The notes under the pieces: model-generated
The model's input: only the letters and a program-made list of their open reading frames with translations
What the model was told of the DNA's origin: nothing
Database searches by the model: none
Assembly (NCBI RefSeq): GCF_030272615.1
Contig: NC_081414.1
Location: 231,447,733-231,511,732, forward strand
DNA length: 64,000 nt
Source of the DNA: Cryptomeria japonica
Lineage: Eukaryota; Streptophyta; Pinopsida; Cupressales; Cupressaceae
Direction: 5' to 3'
Program-made: the position numbers and the translations under genes
Shown here: in pieces, positions 1-12,421 of the stretch
How the letters are laid out: every line of letters starts with the position of its first letter
How positions within the stretch are numbered: the stretch's first letter is position 1

Positions 1-1877
1 CCTTAAAATGATATAGGACTAGCTTAGTTAGTTGTTACTAGTATCATGTAGCTAATAGATGTCAAGAGTTTATTTTTGTATCAAGGATTCAATCGGTTGT
101 CACTAATAGCACAAAGGTGACATATTCCAAGGGCTACGTATGGTATGAAGGGGGTAGTCATCTTTTACCTATGCCATATGGGTGATAAATTTTAGGGGCT
201 ACCCTATAGTAGATGGACTAGTTGTTCATTGGTGGCATAAAGTCAATAGATGTATAGATCCATCAACTCAAATTGTCCAACTTTTTTGGGGAATCTTACT
301 TGAAACCAATGATATCTTGTGGGTATGTTTACCATTCCACTTTTTTGTTAAATTGAGGCAATCAATATGGGAGGCTTTTGAACCTTATACTTAATAGGGA
401 TGTGGAATGAGAATGAACCTACAATGTAGTATAGAATGAACCACAATTCTTATTCTAGATGAAATCTTGCATATGTGACCAAATGTCTAAGTGTGAGGGT
501 AGCTACAATATCTCAAAGAAACTCTAAATTCCCCTACCCCTTTCATGTATTGAAGCTTGGCATTGTAATCACTTTCATGGATATACTAGCCACGTTTGCT
601 TGGTTGGGGTGGATATATTCCTTATCTTCATTATTGTGATTGGTTGTGCCCTTACATTGGGAACTAGAACTCAAGTAGTCCATTGCAAAGTTGTTCCAAC
701 TCAAGCTTTTGCATGCCATCATGTACTCCTTATTTATGGTCATTATATAACAGACTGTACTTAATCATTGTAATATGTATTTTAATAACTTAGGTAAAGC
801 TAATCATTCTATCTATTAGATGGGTGCAAAATTGAATAGAGATATGTATATCTCTAATTCATGAGATGCCCTTAAGGAGAATATTATTGTAGGTATTGCT
901 ACTTCGATTCATTCTAATACAACAATTGATGGTTTTGTTGATAATAGAAACTATTTGTGCATCTCTAAGATTATTGTAGGTTCTTATATATGATTTTTTC
1001 TATGAATAGAAAAGATTCTATAAAAAAGGGACTTTTAAAAAGTAAATTGGGGTATTTACGATATTAGAGCTGAAAGTTCCAACTTTGGGCTTTTTTTATT
1101 GTAAGCATGAATCACAAAAAGAAATCGAAACATATTTATTCAAAGAAACATCTGATGAATCTTAAAAACTTTCCTGTCCCTAAGGAGCGTACAAAGATTT
1201 TACCAAAATTGGGATTATAAACTACATCTAACCTCAAAAAACTTGGTTGCTACTCTAAAATGGATGAAGATAAAATGTGGAAAAGATAGGGTAGATCCCT
1301 CATACAATCAAGAGCCAGATGGAATGGAACCTCAACTTGTAAACAAGGAAAAGTTGTTAGCTGTCCAGGAATTTTCCTTTTCGTTCTGGGTATAATGTTA
1401 CAACTTTGTATAATCTTATCATTATTGAATATAAATGTGTTCATTCAAACACCAAAGTATTTGGGGAGCCCTCATAGGAGGAAGGCCTTGAAGAAGAGTA
1501 ATGTCAAGGTTATGAAATGAGGGAAACCATGTAACTATGATGATGATTGTATTAAATAAATAGTACCATGCCTATGTATCTTTTGTGTGTGTGTATACAC
1601 ATACATATGCATGTATCTCTTTATTGTCTAAAAATGAGATTTGTGTCTCACTTAAATTAAAATCAGTTCTTAATGAATGATAATGGTATAAAGACTAAAT
1701 GACTAATTAGAATTTTTGTTTATTAATTTCTATGTTTTTCCTACTTTGATTCTCAATTTAAGCAATTATAAGAATAAGTGTTTGTTTTACAAATGTAAAA
1801 TCGGGTGTATTTTCATTCTCATAAAGGTAGAGCATAAGGAAAATGAGGAGAAACACTCATAGAAGAGTAAGTCCTAG
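1..1877. other. Unrecognised AT-rich non-coding DNA
   Basis: No convincing gene or named mobile element is seen. The reading frames are short (at most about 70 codons), with no family motif and no consistent codon usage. A small alternating purine-pyrimidine stretch (GT/TA/CA repeats) lies near 1588-1615. The final part (about 1830-1877) leads into the short coding exon fragment at 1878. It could hold further exons or introns of that gene, but none is recognised. Confidence 0.5.
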
Positions 1878-2744
1878 TTTGGTTCAAATCCTTTGGATAA
1901 CATGAATGTATCTCCCTCACCAACCAAATTTTCAAAAGAGCTTTGTTGGTTGAAAATTTTGTACACTTGGGGAAATATACAAAGTTGTGGTTTCAACCAC
2001 AGCACACGAGTAAAAACTCTCCTAATTAAGGGAAGGATCCCCCTATATAACTACAACTTGGAAAATAAAATAGGATGGGACAACAATCTTTCTTCTTTTT
2101 TCAAGAAAGACAATATCGTTTTCTCTTCACAGAAAAGGATAGCGATTGAATATGAACAGTAGTAACCACTTTCGAATGAAATGAGAGAAAGGAAATGAAG
2201 TTTCCTGAAATCTCAAAGACTCCCGTCACTTCCTTCGGGACAGGACAACAATATCAAGCTCAAAGACTTGACTATTGGAAGTCATATCTACCCTTTGCTA
2301 TACTAAATTTTACAACGAATAAAAGACAACAACTCAAAAACTGGAATAATTTATTCTTTCAACACAAAGACAAGAACTAATGCAAGCTCAAAGACTTGCT
2401 GCTATTTCTCATCAAACAATAGTTTTTCCCTCAAGAATAGACGCAAGCTCAAAGACTTGCTGCTCCTTCAAGAGAGTTTCCTATTTTAATTAATCTTCTC
2501 TACTTGCAGCTCAAAGACATCAAATCAGATTGGACTAAGCTCCTTTAGAAACACTTTGCATGGAAGAAAGAAAAAGATTCAAACTCAAACATGTAGTTCA
2601 AAGAATCAAAACTTGAGTAATCTTCCTTTATTATTCTTCAAAACCTTCAATTCAAATACATAAGCTCAAAGACTTCTTGCTGTAAATTTGGCAGAGTTTT
2701 TGCTTGCTTTCCCAAAAGATGATAATTAAAATGGACTCCTCAAG

Positions 2745-2752
2745 TATTTATA
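2745..2752 (-). promoter_or_regulatory. Probable TATA box of the giant LTR (copy 1)
   Basis: TATAAATA in sense orientation, within a context shared by copies 1, 2, 3 and 5 (TATAAATA or TATAAATATT about 0.8 kb from the LTR end). Transcription would start about 30 bp downstream. That leaves a U5-containing leader of about 0.75 kb and places the unknown gene wholly in U3. Confidence 0.55.
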
Positions 2753-2906
2753 GAAGAGGAGCCTTGAGAAAAAAGGTGGGAGGATCCTACCTAACTTGAG
2801 AGATTCTCTCAACCACCAAGAATCATTCAATAACTAACTGAGACTTCATTAACTAACTAAGAGTTATTCCAACTAACTAAGGCTTATTCCAACTACAGTC
2901 CTAATT

Positions 2907-5900
2907 TTATGAAGACACAAATCCTTGAAATTTTTGGATGCTCGCTTGTAGTTCCTCGGGATTCGGTTCATGGGTGTTCTTGGCAACAACCATAGTCTTC
3001 AAAATAGTGTCATGACAACAGAGGAGTGCATAATTGTTTTTATTCAGGATAGACTGGATTTCATGCAGAAAGGCTTGGTGTTTCATCAATGCTTGAATCG
3101 AAGCTACCGAGAATTGTTCGCTCCTCCATTCATTATGAATCCTCATCTGTAAATCAGCAAGAACTTCTTCTTCTGGAATCAGCTCTCCATCCTGACTTAC
3201 TATGTTGTAAGAGGCCCTTTCACAATGTGAGACAATATCTCGGTAAACTTCGCCCCAAAATCTCTTTGCATCACCGATCTCCTCAATGAGGGATTTAAGA
3301 ATAAGGGTCTTGTTTTCCAGGAGTTCTTCAAATTCCAAGTAAATAACCCTGGAAGAGATGATGGCATGCTCTTGCAAAATACTCAGCTGTTGTTGGGGCA
3401 TGGTACGTCAAATTGTCAAACTTTCTTCAACACTTTCCAAGTTCTTTTTGAAAGTATTAGAAGTTTGATCTAGTTTCTCCTCGACAGTTTCCAACTTAGA
3501 CATTATTTGAAAAATGTCTTTCATTACCTGTACACATTAATCATGAAGTTGATCAACCTAGGAATCCAGTGCTTGTACTTTCTGAGTAGCCCTTTCCACT
3601 CCACGAATTGATTCTTGGGAACCAGAGGAACCTATGGAGTTACTCCCTTAAACAACAGGTTTTGTAATTTTATGAACGACCGCCATAAGCTGTCGGTTTT
3701 CCTCTTCTAGCTTGTCTTTCTTTGCTAGAAGATCATCACACCTTTGTACCAGTGAAGCAATAGAAAACTGACCATCATGTTTAATGACCTCATGCGTTTG
3801 TTTGCCCAACCATATCCTTTTAACTTTATAATCAGCAGCTGACATTTCTTCAAGTGGCTTATCTGCAATAGGTTCCACAATTTCAGCTACCTTCATCTTG
3901 TTGCTATCAACAGTTACCCTAGAGATAGTCTTGGCCTTCTTAGCAACTTTGGATCTGGACTATTTGAATTGCTGGTAATCAAAGGCATCAGGTGAGATTT
4001 CTTGCTTCTTCCTTTTCGGGGTAAAAGAACTAATCCATGAAGGCAAAGTCATCAACTCCCCTCTAGTCACAGTCGTACGCAAAGGAGAAGTAGTTTCTGT
4101 TTGAATCACCGTGGTCATCCTGGGAGGAATATCTGTTTGGACAGTGACCATGGTTTTCTCAGTTACCAATGGGCATGAAGATTGCCTCATGAATTCTTCA
4201 AAACCAGAAGTGGAAGTATCAATTTCTGATAATTGAATGCAAGTAGGAATATTCTCAGGAACTTTCAACACACCCTCTTGTTGATGATCAGGAGATGGCT
4301 TGTATGCTGAAATGGGAATTGCATTCTGAGGAGACTCATCCACAAGAAAATCAAGAGGAGAAAGAGGCATCTCGATGGAAACTGGAGGAATGACCTCATG
4401 AGGCGAGTTTGAAATTGGAGACTTAGGAGCATCATCAGATTGCTACCCCTCTTCTGGATTATCCAGATCAATCACCTATACATGGAATCGTGATTTTTCC
4501 TTCCCACGAACAGTCATCTCCTCAAGAGGAAGCACTACTACACGACTGACTCGTAACTTAATCCTTGTGCCTGAAGATGAAGCACCCTCCTTTTTGTCAA
4601 TCTAAATCTCAGATTTCCATCCAAGATGCCCCGTAGAATCATCTTCTTTACCAACCTTGATTTTTATAAGTCTAACAACATTACTTCTTAGCCATGCGTT
4701 AGTGTTGGCCAAGATAGGCTGAAATCTGTCAAGGATGGAGATGCACTCTTTGTGCGACCATTGGATCAAAGGAAGTGGAGCTTCCTCAACCCTCCATGAA
4801 GTGTATTCAGGATCAAGTATATGCTCGTCATCAATCATCCCTTGTGGGATATCCACCAAGTTCAAATCAACAATTTGCTCAACAGTGAGCCTGCAGTAAT
4901 CCATCTTCAAAACTTCGGCCTCTATGCGAAGATCTACCCAAATGTCTTCAATGCGATGAACATGCACAAAGGATTTCTTGATTTTCTCCTTCATTCCTCT
5001 GTAATCAAAATCAGCTCTAGGTTTAAACCTTTTGAGCTTGATTTCCTGCAATTCAGTCTCCATGGCCTTAGCCTTCACAGATGTGACAAGGGAGTATCGG
5101 CCAATTTTCAATGGGTTTGTGGTAGAGATCTCCATTCCAACCTTGCGCTTAGCAGACTTAAAAGTGTGAACAACCATGATCTGTCTTCCCAACTCCATAA
5201 GAATTATCCTATCAGTTGGGTATCTCAGAAGCATGTATGGCTGACCATCATAGCATCCTATCCTCATATAGGTGAAGGTGGGAAATTGCAAAAACAAACA
5301 CCCACACTCAAACACCTTGACCCATGCCTCATCTGATACTCTTTAGTTCCTGAGATTTCTGTCAAACTGACACATGAAATATCTAAAGAATGCATCTTGG
5401 ATCCTTCTGAAATGTAGTCTACTAGGTCTCAACGGCAACTGGTCATAATATTCTCAAACTGGTATAAGCGAGCAATCACCCTTGGTAGAAAGACCTAGAA
5501 AGTGTCTAAGTGATGCTGCTAAATATACCAAATAAGAATTCATGAAGAAGGTCATGGTGGTAGGAACTGCTGCAAGTTGTTCGCACAAGGCATCGTTGAT
5601 GACTTCCCCCCATGAAATGTGATGTGACTGCCTTATGAACATAATGAACTGATACATCCATGGCTCAAAGACATTGGAATGCTCAAGGCCCATCATCCTG
5701 CTGAGAAGAGTGATGTTGTCTCCTATCTCCCATTTGAAATCACAACGGTACAACTTTTCCCACCTTGAGAAGGAAGGTCGTGGCTCTTGGATCCACCTAT
5801 TGATGTGCTGCTTGCAATCTTTTTCCCTCTTCACGTAATATTCCGCTACACTTTCTTTGGTGATTTCCATATAAACAGGTGCAGGAGGTATTCTGAAGAC

Positions 5901-6325
5901 CTTCTCGATTGTATCCGCATCAAGATGAATTATAGCTTCACCATCATCATTTTTATGACTCTTGATTCCTTGTCAAAATAATGGGCGCATGCAAGAACGA
6001 ACTAAGGTTCTAGGGCAGCCACCAAAAAGGAAGATGCATGATGGACATGGCTGTCCAATAGCCGTTGCAAGTTATTATCTTGTGGATCTTCTACCCTATT
6101 GACGAATTCTGCCATATCAATGTGCCCTATCTCCGTGTCTCTGATGCGATCCAAAGGAGAAGAAACCTGGGAAGGTGCAACCTCATTTTGATATTTGTCA
6201 TATTTGTATTTCATTTTCTTTGGAATTGGAGATGCCGACAAATCTGACATTGATTGTGAACCTAGAATGTTGTGATGAAGACTCAAAAGAGTTAAGGCAA
6301 CATCATAGCCAGTTGCAAACATCAT
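2907..6325 (-). pseudogene. U3-resident gene, copy 1 (unknown protein of about 1,100 aa, broken)
   Basis: A coding region in the sense orientation of the LTR, starting at the ATG at 6325 (MMFATGYDVALTLL) and ending at the stop at 2907. Open pieces are 6325-6002, 5870-5454, 5315-4602, 4370-3960, 3896-3648 and 3401-2907, separated by stops and frameshifts. In order it shows an N-terminal block with KKMKYKYDKYQNE, a conserved globular block with LEHSNVFEPWMYQFIM and LFLQFPTFTYMR, a Ser/Pro/Thr-rich middle, a basic stretch, then a Glu/Lys/Leu-rich region likely to form coiled coil, with NEWRSEQF and VAKNTHEPNP near the end. No enzyme family, membrane segment or signal peptide is recognised. The same protein is encoded in copies 2-4, so it belongs to the transposon family. 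Its function is unknown. Confidence 0.7.
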
Positions 6326-8424
6326 TCTTCCTTCTCCAAATGGGTAAAAATTTGATTCTTGAATTTCACAATTTTGTGAGAGGAAGAGGGGAAATATGTA
6401 GAAATGGGAAAATCTTGACTTTGACCAATTTTGGATCTTGGGAGAATTTTTGCAAGTATACAAGTTGGAAAGGACATAAATGCAATTGAGGTTTTACAAC
6501 CCGAATACAATACACTTGTAAATTGAAAAATGGAGAAATGGACGAAAAATGAGATTTTGACTTGCGAAAAATGACGGAAATGGAAAGTACAGATATGGGG
6601 AACATGAATGGATAGGAATGGGAAAATCTGGGAAAGTCATTTGCATGAAAATGGAAGGAACTCTTCAACATGTAATCTAGTTTTAACAACCCAAATTTGC
6701 AAGGGAGGGGTATTTCACACTTTTCAACTTGGAATTTTAACCAAAAATGGTTAAATTCCTTAACTGTAGGGGAAGAACAAGAGTTTTCAGTGAACTTGTA
6801 ATCAAGATTAAAAATCGCGAATACAAGTAAAGAGGGAATTTTGGGAAGAACAATGCAATTGAAAAATTGCATACCAAGGGGAAAATTTCTCTTACAAAAC
6901 CGATTTTTGGGGGAAGAACAACACATGCCAAAAATGCAACTAAGAAAGGAAAACAAGAAAACAAGAAAATAACAAAATGAAGGAAAGAAAGGAAAGAGAA
7001 CATACCTTTCTTCAAACTGAAAATGCCTCTTCAAGAAATGAAACCAATTATTGGAAAGAAGGAAAACCAATAAATAGACGCAATCCGCAATGCCAAACCC
7101 TTAACACGTTTTTACAAAAATGCCCCAATTTGATAAATGAAGCAGCAATTCCAAACTTGGAGAACCGAAATGCCAATGAGAGAGCACACCCAAGAGGATT
7201 GGAACAAAATGCCTAAAGAGGAGTAGAAGAAATAATGACAAGTGTATGCAAAACGTGGCCAAAGGAATCACATGGAGAAAAACGTGGCCACCATTTGCAT
7301 CTTCAATGGCATCAATAAATAGCTCAAATCTCCTCCCAAACTCCACGCCTAGGTGAGAGAGGGCAAAACGATTTAGGAGTTTGTAGTTTGTTGGAGATTT
7401 AATCAACCAAAATGTGGCATTAAAGAAAAACGTGGTTGCTAATTTAGGGTGAAAAACCAGTTAATGCAACCTCCAAATGTCACAAAAGGTGTCCAAGAAT
7501 GCATGAAAATAGGATGCAAACCAAAACACCTCCTTCCTCCAACAATCTCTCCACAAAATTTGCCTTGAAATGGTCAAAAAACGTTTTTCCTTGCTTTTCG
7601 GGTTTTTTGGAACAAAAGACAAGTTCGAATTTGCCTAAGGGAATGCAAATCGGGTTTTTGGGAGAGAATGACAAGTTTTAATTTCACTTTTTCCACTTAC
7701 AAGCTAAAATCAGGATTTTTAAGACAAATAGCAAGTTTAAAATTTTACTTTTTCACTTACTAGGCCAAAATCGGGTTTTTTGGAGCAAACTGCAAGTTTA
7801 AAATTGTCAAAAATGCACTTGCAAGGCAAAATCGGGTTTTTTGGAGAGGAATAAAAGTTTTATTTACTTGTAAAAGTGAAATAAAATCCCTACAACAAGT
7901 TAGAAATACTGGCACATATGTAATGGGGATTTAAAATCCCTATTACATGTGAAAACCATTAAAGTAGGGTTTTTTTGACCAAACTACAAGTTTACTTGTA
8001 ATGGATCCAAAAATTCCCTATTTTAATTAAACAAGACCAAAAAACAATAAAAAAGACAAAAAGAAGAAAGGGAAATTTAAAACAAACTACAAGTAACATC
8101 TTTTAATAAAAATGCACATGTAATAAGCTAAAAATTCCCCTATTTCAATCAAAACAATGAATATCATTAAAACTTGCAGTTTCAAGAAAATTCTCCACCT
8201 GCAGTCGGGGTTTTAAAACCCGAAATTGAAGGAAAGATAGCAAACGAACCTAGAATTTGATGAAATTCAAAACATAGTTTGAGGATAGACTGAGGATTAA
8301 GCCAGTCCAAGGATTGGTCAAAATTATACCTCGGGAAGCGTGCCATAGAGTAAAAAATTTCATTTTTTTTCACAAATTTTTTTGTAGTGGTCCTTCATTT
8401 TTGGAAACAAAAATGAGGACAACA

Positions 8425-8446
8425 ACTGGCTCTGACTGGGGAATTC
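8425..8446 (-). other. 3' junction of element interior; sequence resembling the tRNA end
   Basis: Next to the 3' LTR, the sense strand reads GAATTCCCCAGTCAGAGCCA then GT. This resembles, with small gaps, the primer-tRNA end implied by the primer binding site at 14582-14599 (TCCCCAGCAGAGTCGCCA). No clean polypurine tract abuts the LTR. The nearest purine-rich runs on the sense strand are GAAAGAA around 8440 and AAGAGGAAGGC around 8500-8510. Confidence 0.5.
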
Positions 8447-8619
8447 TTTCATTTATCCTTCAAGATTGTGAAAGAAAAGAATCCAGAACTCTAAGTGCCT
8501 TCCTCTTATCCATTGGGTCACAAGGTCAAACAAAGCAAAAACAAACAAACAAAAGACGCAAAACAAACAAGAGAAAGACATTATTTATAAGAAGTTACCT
8601 CGAATCTTCATTCAAAGTA

Positions 8620-10517
8620 ATGCTTCAAATGCTGACCATTATAAGGCAACGCAAATGGTGTACCATCATGATAAGCCAAGATAAAACTATCTTCTCCAGC
8701 AACACGGTGAATAGTGAAGGGTCCTCGTCAAAGAGAATCAAGTTTGCCATGTAAACCTTCTGGTTCCCTTCGCTTATCCCAAAGAAAAACATGATCACCA
8801 ACTTGGAATCCTCTTTGCTTTGCTTTCTTATCAAAAAGAACTTTAACTTGTTGCTGATGCTGAGCAATCCGATCTACCACCTATGTTCTTTGTTCTTCTA
8901 GTTGAGAAAGATACATGATCCTTTTGTCTAAAGCATTCTCATAAGTTTGATCTTCAATTGCTTTAGCCAACTTGAGAGCAGGAAGTTCCAAAGTGATGGG
9001 TATTTCTGCATTGATCCCATAAAGAAGCTGAAATGGTGACATACCAATAGCCCTTTTGAGTGTAATTTTGTCCTCCCATAAAGCATCAAAAAGAGCCTTA
9101 TGCCAAGACCTTTAATTTTCCTCCACAAGCTTGCGAATAATAGTAATCAAATTCTTGTTACTAGATTCCGCCTGACCATTACCTTGGGGATAATAATCAG
9201 ATGAATGAGTTAACAATATATTATACTCAAAGCAAAATTGTGAAATTTTCGAGGAAGAAAAGGTGGCTACATTGTCAGTCACAATTTTCGATGGAACACC
9301 AAACTTGGAAATAATATTCTCCTTGAGGAATCTGCATACTACCTCAAAAGTGGCGTTCTTCACTGGTATTGCTTCCACCCACTGGGTGAAATAAATAGTA
9401 GTTGTAAGGACATACGAATGACTTGCACTTGAGAGGGATTGATCACACCAATGAAATCAATGCCCCATTGCCGGAAAGGCTCTTCAACAATGACCGGCTT
9501 CAATGGTAATGCTGCAAGCTTTGGTTTGCCTACAAATTGCTGACAATGTACACACTTACGCACCCACCGGAAAGCATCTTGAAAGAGTGTGGGCCAATAA
9601 TACTTTGCTCTCAAAATTTTGTGAGCCGTCATTGGCGCAGAAAAATGTCCACCACAAGTCTTGTCATGGAAAGATTCCAGCAATTTGGTTTGTTGTGCTT
9701 TGTCAACACAATGGAGGAAAGTGTCGTCAATGGCTCTTTTGTACAAACCAGTATCCCATAATACAAAGTTCGCAACTTTCAAATTGATACTTCTTTTTTC
9801 CTTGAATGACAAATGTTGTGGAAATTCACCATAAGTCAAGAAAAATGCTATATTAGAGTACCATTCATCAGTAGTACTAACAAACAACACCTTGGGAAGA
9901 TCTTCAGAATCGTCCAATTCTTGCTCCTCTGGAATACCTTCTGCCATCAGTTGATAGAGTCCTCTTCCTTGAACAAGCTTTGTAGGCTTGATCTCCAAGT
10001 CATACTCTTGGATTTTAGCAATCGAATATCCTCTCTTTGTGCCAAACTCCTGTTGTGTTAAGATAGATTTGACTGATGTATCAGGAACTAACACAACGCT
10101 ATGAGAATTCAAGATGTAAAAACGGAAGTTCTTAACTGCTTTAACAACTGCATAGGCATTCTTCTCAATAGAGGAATACTTGAGTTCATGGGACTTCAAA
10201 GGACAACTCATGAAAGTGATAGGAGATTCAATCCCTTCTGAATTTTTCTGCATCAGAATAGCCGACAAAGTATGCTCGGAAGCATAACTATACATGATGA
10301 ACTCCCTGGTGTAATTGGGACAAACCAACATGGGTGCATGAGCAATTGCATCTTTGATTTCATTGAATGCTACTCTTCCTTCAAAATTCCAATGGAAAGC
10401 AGACTTTTTCATCATATTCACAATATGACGAGTCTTTTCCGCAAAGTCAGGAATGAATCTTCGCAAAAAATTTACCTTACCAAAGAAGGAATGAACATCG
10501 GTCTTGTTGGATGGCAA
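8620..10517 (-). pseudogene. pol: Giant element pol 3' part: RNase H and integrase
   Basis: The frame 10517-9360 (385 codons) continues the reverse transcriptase connection region (FFGKVNFLRRFIPDFAEKT). It then gives a Ty3-type RNase H (KLKYSS-like context LKYSSIEKNAYAV) and the integrase zinc finger (GGHFS...H, then CVHCQQF) with the start of the catalytic core (WGIDFIG). A frameshift near 9360-9378 moves the core into the frame 9378-9112, which holds VTDN and YYPQGNGQAESSNKN, supplying later catalytic acidic residues. Beyond two more stops, 9115-8620 encodes the integrase C-terminal region (FQLLYGINAE, then a GPF motif). The enzyme would copy and integrate element DNA but cannot be made from this copy, because of at least three breaks. 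Confidence 0.85.
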
Positions 10518-10526
10518 AGGGAGATT

Positions 10527-11120
10527 CTAAATATATTTAACCCTTTCAGGATCAACTTTTATACCCTCCTTGGAAACAATATGACCAAGAAGTTTTCCCT
10601 CCGTCACCCCAAAAACTAAGTTCTTGGGATTAAGAGAGATGTCGTGCTTGCGACATCTTTCAAGTACATCTTGTAAATGAAAAAGATGATTCTCACAATT
10701 TTTAGAAAAAACAATAAGATCATCAAGATACACTACAATATACCTTCCCACAGTACCACTGAACGCCGAGTCCATAGCTCGTTGGAAAGTAGCCACTGCA
10801 TTGATCAACCCGAAAGGCATTCTGCGGTATGCAAATGTACCCCATGGAGTAGTAAATGTAGTCTTATGTTGATCAAGTTTACTAACCTCAATTTGACTGT
10901 ATCTCGAAAATCCATCTAGCATAGATAACATCTCGAAACCTGTCACCGTTTGCAAGACTTGATCCATGATTGGCAATGGATAATTGTCCTTGAGTGATAG
11001 TTGATTAAGATTTTTGAAATCAACACAGATACGCATTTCTCCATTCTTCTTATGCACCGGTACTATATTCACCAACCATGTTGAATGATGGATGGGAAAG
11101 ATAATCCGAGCATCAAGCAT
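10527..11120 (-). pseudogene. pol: Giant element pol: reverse transcriptase core
   Basis: The open frame of 197 codons carries the Ty3/gypsy reverse transcriptase palm motifs: RICVDFKNLNQ, MLDGFSRYSQI, TTPWGTFAYRRMPFGL and the catalytic YLDD box within YIVVYLDDLIVF. A stop at 10527 separates it from the thumb/RNase H frame at 10517, which continues in step (PERVKYI then NLPLPSNKTDV). Upstream, a break near 11120-11147 separates it from the preceding domain. It acts on the element's own RNA in virus-like particles. The copy is defective but recognisable. Confidence 0.88.
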
Positions 11121-11146
11121 TTTTTGAACTTCAAAAAGAATGGTAC

Positions 11147-12421
11147 CTAAAATCTTCGGATTATACTGGTGTTGCTTCTATCTAAAAGTTCTGCACCAAG
11201 CTTGAGAGGAATGTCATGCTGCACTTCCTTGGGTTGGAAGGATTTTAGATCATCATATGAATATGCCAAGACATCATGGTATTGGCGCAAAAGTTGAATA
11301 AACTGATCGAAAAGTTTTTCAAAAGAAACCAACCCCTTGGGAATTTTATTTCCGTTCAGCTGAATGATATTTTCGTCTGACTCGGATGATGTATCAAACA
11401 TTGAATCTGATGAACAAGAAGTAGGCGAATTACTTCCTTCAAAATATAGGTTGTTGAAACCATCCTCAGCTTGCAAGAAATTATTAATCTGCTTGTCATC
11501 ATTGAAGATCTGCCAATGATCCCAATTGTCAGGCACACTAGGTCTGCAGATTATCTCAATAATATATTTATCTTGACCAAAGTCAAGATGGGGTATTAAT
11601 GAAGTAGCTGAAACGACAAGAGAATCATCTCTATCATTGTATTCGTGAGGAAAAATTGAGATATTGAAAGAATCAAAATCTTCAATATTTTCCCATACCA
11701 AATTGCGGTAATGCTTGAGTCTATCATTCTTAGTTTGATATATGTTTCTCACTTGACAAACAATTAATTCTGCATCACCTTGGGCATGAAGATTTCTGAT
11801 TCCTCTTTTCAATGCAACACTCATTCCTAACAAAAGCGACTCATATTCAGTCGTATTGTTAGTATTAACAAATTGCAACTTGAAAGAGTAAGGGAAGATC
11901 TCTCCCTTAGGAGATATAAGAACTACACCAGCTCCGGATCCATTTGTAGCGCAGCTGCCATCAAATTCAAGAGTTCACACATCATTTGAACTGTTGTTTT
12001 TATTGGAATGATTAGAGCTGCCTTCATCTGAGATGGGTGCATTATGAAAAGAAAAGTTGTCATCTTCTTCCATAGGAGAAGATGAACTTTCCTCTTGAGT
12101 AGGTGAAGAGTGAAACTCATCTTGTTGAGAAGATAATGGAATACTTCCATCAACAATAAGAGAGGAGACTTCTTCAACCATGACATATGAACTGGATGAC
12201 CCATCTTCTGATGCTTGATCCTGATCAGTATCAACAAACTTTTCATTTGTTGAAAGTAGTGAAATGTCGGAGCTACTTGAAGGATAATCTTAAGAAAATT
12301 CTGAAATTTCATCTATGTGGAGATAATAATTCCCGAAACCTGAAGATTCAAAAAAAATCTGAGCATGGGGATCATTAGACTTGACAACCGTGTACTTGGT
12401 TTCTCTTTCAGGAATTAACTT
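11147..12421 (-). pseudogene. pol: Giant element pol 5' part with an additional RNase H-like domain upstream of RT
   Basis: After the protease, 12421-11980 encodes a Ser/Asp/Glu-rich linker interrupted by stops. From about 11974 to 11740 comes an RNase H-like domain of the archaeal type found in Tat-lineage elements: LEFDGSCATNGSGAGVV (first catalytic Asp), NTTEYESLLLGM (Glu) and GDAELIVCQV (Asp). A stop at 11975-11977, TGA where TGG would be expected, precedes it. The frame 11878-11147 (243 codons) then runs through an acidic spacer to QHDIPLKLGA, which leads into reverse transcriptase. The element therefore has two RNase H domains, this one between protease and RT and the usual one after RT. 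Confidence 0.75.

Larger units (their letters stand above)
1944..8424 (-). repeat. Giant LTR copy 1 (3' LTR, 6,481 bp)
   Basis: This is the left LTR of the full element. In sense order: TGTTGTCCTC start at 8424; AT-rich U3 leader (8424 to about 6330) with motifs of the type CGGGTTTTAAAACCCG; a broken copy of the U3 gene (6325-2907); TATA box at 2752-2745; an R-U5 of about 0.8 kb with repeated AGCTCAAAGACT motifs (2210-2680 on the plus strand); end CAACCAACA at 1944. Compared with copy 2 it lacks about 170 bp near 2903. It keeps about 125 bp near 6125-6250 that copy 2 has lost. Confidence 0.9.

Noticed and set aside
4821-5336. Plus-strand frames inside the U3 gene (also 17785-18165, 43390-43731)
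   Set aside because: These are antisense shadows of the conserved minus-strand protein. The conserved residues between copies follow the minus-strand frame.
6366-7070. Long hydrophobic minus-strand frame (234 codons; also 19238-19780)
   Set aside because: It comes from pyrimidine-rich U3 leader and has a low-complexity Phe/Leu/Ser composition. Its presence in both LTRs follows from their shared origin, and no membrane protein family is recognised.
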